This document shows positions 59,985 to 64,000 of a stretch of DNA of 64,000 nt, piece after piece. Position 1 is the first letter of the stretch; each line of letters opens with the position of its first letter. Position numbers and translations under genes: made by a program. The stretch covers positions 19,575,239 through 19,639,238 of the forward strand of contig OX419345.1 of NCBI GenBank assembly GCA_948470475.1, written 5' to 3'. The notes under the pieces were generated by a model. That model was given only the letters and a program-made list of their open reading frames with translations. It did no database searches and had not been told where the DNA came from. This DNA is from Galaxea fascicularis (taxonomy: Eukaryota > Cnidaria > Anthozoa > Scleractinia > Euphylliidae).

Positions 59985-59986
<2 letters not shown>

Positions 59987-61580
59987 ATCATTCGATCACC
60001 AAGTTTGTTTTGATACCTTTTTTGGGGGAAAGCGGTAAGCGTGCGCTGCTGGCAGAAATCAATTGGTTTCCTTCTCAGTTAAATAATTTATTCTAGCGTG
60101 GTTACAATTGCGCATGAGCAGAATACTATTTGCAGACGATATACTATTTAGACGATATTACGCATGAGCAGATCATTATTTGTAGGCAGTTATTTGCAGG
60201 TCACGTGGTGGGCTCTCAGCCAATGAAAAAGGGGGAAAATATCCATCGAATGATAATATAACTTCTTACAGCAATAAAGAAGCACTTTTGTGACGGAAAA
60301 ATTCATTTTTCTTGTACCACGTTAATTTAAAGCCGAGAATTTACATCTGTCTGTTTTTATGTTTTTTGATGACACAAAAATAATTTACTTTCTGATATAT
60401 TATTGAAGTTATTAAACTGTGTGGAAGGAAAGATAACACTCGTCGATCTCTCTAGGACCAATCATATTTTGCCGCAACCCACAAATAACAGCTATCAAAC
60501 AGATCTTCAATGACAGCAAAGTGTTTTGCTAAAAGCGGAAAACAAAAGCGCGAAACGTGCACGCGATAGGAAGGAAGTGAGCGGCCGTCGTGAACTAGGT
60601 TTCAGACAGACTTTTTGTGGCCCCCGTTTCAGTCTTCCCCCAAAAGCTTTACTATTGGGCAATATTTTTAATTTCACACAAATCTTTAGACATTCCGTCC
60701 AATATTGATACATCTGTAGGAACTGCATTTTAATTAAATGAAATATTGCGAAATCGCGTTGTATCGTTTGGCTTCTCATTGTTTTAAGTTTATGACGCAA
60801 ACGTTCAATTCAGAAACGTGCTAATGTCTTAAGCAAAAAGTGGATTTATATGCAGACTAGTAATTTCCTTACTTCTTTGATATTCAAATTTGGACGAATA
60901 CGAATATTAATAAAGAGAGTCTGGGCATAGCTTCAGTAATGATCCCACACGGAAATGCTTGGCTTGAAGTCTTTTATAAGCGACACCGCGAGTATGCTTT
61001 TTACAGAGACATCTACTGAGCCAAGTATGTTACACCAGTTAAAACTTCCTTAACAGAAGCTGAAGTCATTTAAACGCCAAACACAACATATGTTATATTT
61101 ACGGTGGACAAGAACGAGGGCATGAAGACTTTTCCTTGAGGTAATTAAGAATTGCTTTATTTTAATGTTTACAGTAACCCTTTTTATAGCTTGCGACGGA
61201 GAGGCAGAAATTAATACTTTTTAAGACTTTTAGTAGTTGTACGATGACGTTTAGTTTAAAACATATCGAATTTTAACCAACGATTAAGGGAAGGAAATAA
61301 CTGTACATAAAAACCGAATTTATACCTGTGTTCAAAACCATTCTACAAATTTGCGCGCTCTAAAAAAGTCTGCTTTGTCACACGGAATTGTTGACAGTTC
61401 TAAAAGTAAAAGCATATTGTAGCGGATTTGGCCTCGAAATATCGATAATGGTCGACTGAAGTTCAGTCATTTGGTATCTTAATTTCTGAATTATGGTCAA
61501 GATTTTAGCCACGATCTCGACTATAAAAAAATTTCCATTTAATTCGGGAGTTCTAAGTATGCGTTAAGAGGTGCTGTTGT

Positions 61581-61942
61581 ACGTTGAAACTTTTAGTTGT
61601 AACTTATGTGCAACGGCGCTGCGAAATAAGTTTCAGCAGGCGTTGCACCGTGTAACATGGTCGGTTTCCTGAAACTTTTTCGAACTTCCGTTGCGAGACG
61701 AATTTCACGAAAAGTAGAACCGCTTTCTACTTCAACAGCGGTCGCTCACTCGAGAAACTGGTCTCGCTCGGTCTTGTTACGCTACGCTGCGTAAGCCAAT
61801 CAGAAACCGGGACAACAACATTTCGAGACCAGTTTCAACGTTCCCGCACAAGTTTCGACTTTTTATGTTAGACGGTGCAACGCCTGCCGAAACGTATTTA
61901 CCAGCGCCGTTGCACACAAGTTTCAGCTAAAAGTTTCAACGT
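61581..61942. mobile_element. Foldback MITE with ACGTTGAAACTTTTAG ends
   Basis: Arms of about 70 bases (ACGTTGAAACTTTTAG, GTGCAACGGCGCTG, GGCGTTGCACCGT) are inverted copies with gaps; the interior is GC-richer. It is 362 bp and non-coding. Confidence 0.8.
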
Positions 61943-63666
61943 GTAACCCCGGCTTGGAAATTAACATCCACGTAACTCGCCGAGTGTCCGGTAAGGTGTG
62001 ATATAACATAGAGAGTGTAAATTTATCGATTGCTTTAAGCCGTGAAGTGTAAGTAAGGTGTACTCACCAACTGAAATCACGACGTCAAAATTGTAAGAAG
62101 TTTGTTTTTGCATATTGCGGTGGGATAGTAACTTCTCTGAAAATATTGGTGGCCTAAACCAGTATCTCCATGAGAAATCAGTCTAGTGGCTTGAACAAAC
62201 TATTAATGATATTTTTTGGAGTACTTTGGAATATCAATCATTCATAGCTATCGAGGCGGTAGGATTATCGCCTTCAACAAGAAGTGGGTCTAGTATTTTA
62301 CATCAAGTACAACAGATTTTATAAATTCATTTTATACATTTTAATAAAAGGAGAGTGGCCTAGAATCTGGGAATTAAGTTCCCCCCCTGCTACTATCCCG
62401 TCATCTTGCTGCTTTTTTATAATGTAAACGTATGTGGCAACGTATTATTAAACTTAAACTTATCATCGATACCTTACTTTTATCTAGAAAAAATCTCACG
62501 CATAGCTTTCAACTTCCCACCACGTCTTTAGTCTCAAAATTACCGGAAAAGAAAAAAAGAACAATTAAAATAAATAAATAAATAACTATAATTTGAAAAC
62601 CGCACGCTTTCCAACAGGATCTGGTTCCATGCTACCGTGGTTGCGTAGAATGAGCACATTTCTCGTGCTTAATCTTGTGAAATAATAACACCACTACACT
62701 AGATATCATGCAGTAGCTAAAATGGGTTAAAAGGAAATTTTCCGGCATTAATTTTTCTCATTGAAAGCTATTGTCTTATATAGAAAAAATATTAAGAGCG
62801 TCAGCTGAGACGCAAACAAAATCAAGTGTCTGATCTTCACGTATGACAGTCTTCCGAAGCATACGGAAGTAAGTTTACATACCAGAAAAAAACTCTTGTA
62901 GTAGACGCTTGTCTCTTCTCTGTCTTTCTTTCCATTCTTTCTCTAGTTCGTTCTAAAATCTTTTTTTTCCTTCTTTTCTGGATAAAATTTTACGTTCCAA
63001 ATACATTTTCTCTCGCACGGGTAACCACGTTAATAAAAAGAATAAAAACATCGACCAATATCTATGCTAATTAACATCAGGTATCCAAAGCTCTTTAAAG
63101 ATTAGGAGTTCCTTTATTTGATTTCGGAGATATTATTCACGTAAAGAGCCAGCAATTAATTTGTTTAATTGATATGTCGAATTTTTGCGTCGGCGTTATA
63201 TATTTTGGAAGGTACAATCTCAGTGAGAAATCTCGTTTATCAAGGAATAGATAAATTCTTTAATATGAATGTATCATTTTTATAACACTACCAATCAGCG
63301 ATAGGCCAGAGACAGCGAGTGATACCTTTGGTCTTTTTTGTTAGCAAAGGTGGCAGAATGCAAATGAGTGCCAAAACCAATCAACCTCAAAGAGGTGGGT
63401 AGCCACAACGGCGGTCAACGAAATTGAGGAAATAAACCAATTATAAATTTAAAATAGTTTCAAAACCTGTGGCAAGAACCATATTATGGCTCTTGCTCGT
63501 GCCTAATGGATAAACGAACAAAAAAGGGTTGAATATCTAAAAAAAAAAAACTATATTAAACCCTATACTTGTTATCATTGTACTGGTAAACTTTTGCTTT
63601 CGAGTTCAAAATAAAATACACGCACTTTTTACTTAGATCGAAACTGCTCTTGGTTCTGGCGTCACA

Positions 63667-63795
63667 CTCGGTGTAAAAACTTGATGAAGTTTTTCTTTGT
63701 TTTATGAGGTATTGTTTTCCTGTACGCTATTGTTTACAATGTTTTGTTGTCTTTGTTTTACGTCACTTGTGAGCTTCACAGGTTTTTACACCGAG
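63667..63795. mobile_element. MITE with perfect 14-bp CTCGGTGTAAAAAC inverted repeats
   Basis: CTCGGTGTAAAAAC at 63667-63680 and its exact inverted copy at 63782-63795. The interior is T-rich and non-coding. Confidence 0.7.
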
Positions 63796-64000
63796 GATGA
63801 GCCTGGTTCTGGGATCGAGTTTATCACAAAGTAGCTGACGCCTTAACGTGTTCACAGTTCAGTACAAATCACGTAAAAAATTTTACATATTGAGCAGCAT
63901 TCCAGTAGAACTTCTAAACCTTTTAATCTCGCCAGCGAACGAGAACAAGCGAGAAAAAACGGATTCGTTACACAGCACATCAAACCAGAAATGGCAAAGA

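Larger units (their letters stand above)
57997..64000. other. Right-hand region without a recognised gene
   Basis: Six kilobases upstream of UFD1. The first 300 bases should hold the UFD1 promoter. The rest is a cluster of foldback elements (58371-59984, 61581-61942, 63667-63795) separated by AT-rich sequence. Short open frames here are all within foldback arms or isolated. Confidence 0.55.

Noticed and set aside
1..64000. CRISPR arrays, bacterial operons or viral genomes
   Set aside because: No regularly spaced direct repeats, no ribosome-binding-site-led gene clusters and no viral gene blocks; the sequence is intron-rich nuclear DNA.

Overview
The window is an intron-rich, AT-rich stretch of animal nuclear DNA. 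Its gene content (FACT subunit SSRP1, UFD1, SPPL3, ZNHIT3, a PXMP2-like gene) is generally metazoan. Short introns, dense MITE-type foldback elements, CR1/L2-like LINE debris and Penelope-like remnants point to a cnidarian, most likely an anthozoan such as a stony coral. That placement is inference: no species marker is visible.

Layout. 1-995: first exon of a minus-strand PXMP2/Mpv17-family gene running off the left edge. 2015-4684 (+): complete five-exon ZNHIT3. 6081-7845 (-): two-exon gene for a small membrane-anchored protein of probable START/SRPBCC type. 11331-19418 (-): complete 13-exon SPPL3. 21367-34524 (+): complete 17-exon SSRP1, head-to-head with SPPL3. 37690-45729 (+): six-exon gene for a type I membrane protein with one VWC domain, two PPxY motifs and a C-terminal PDZ-ligand-like tail. 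49221-57996 (-): complete 11-exon UFD1, convergent with the VWC gene, with a frameshifted LINE in intron 5. 57997-64000: no gene recognised, mostly foldback elements. I built the exon models by hand from splice sites and frame. In every complete gene the exon phases join and the total length is divisible by three, giving 164, 183, 383, 754, 225 and 292 residues; for the five recognised families the lengths fit the family.

How the genes relate. They are mostly unrelated housekeeping functions: snoRNP assembly (ZNHIT3), intramembrane proteolysis in the Golgi (SPPL3), nucleosome reorganisation (SSRP1) and p97-dependent ubiquitin extraction (UFD1). The neighbouring VWC gene resembles the VWC-membrane-tail part of DGCR2. 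In human, DGCR2 and UFD1 both lie in 22q11.2, so the pair may be old conserved linkage.

The remaining sequence is rich in mobile elements: hAT-like MITEs with 5- or 8-bp target duplications, MULE-like MITEs with 9-bp duplications, pogo-like (TA) and piggyBac-like (TTAA) MITEs, tRNA-derived SINEs, Penelope remnants with hammerhead-like cores, and several long near-perfect foldbacks. I see no CRISPR array, operon, rRNA gene or intact tRNA gene, and nothing that amounts to a clearly new biological system. The best leads are the VWC-TM-PPxY gene with its linkage to UFD1, the small SRPBCC-like protein, the hammerhead-like motifs, and the insertions lying within a few bases of UFD1 splice donors.
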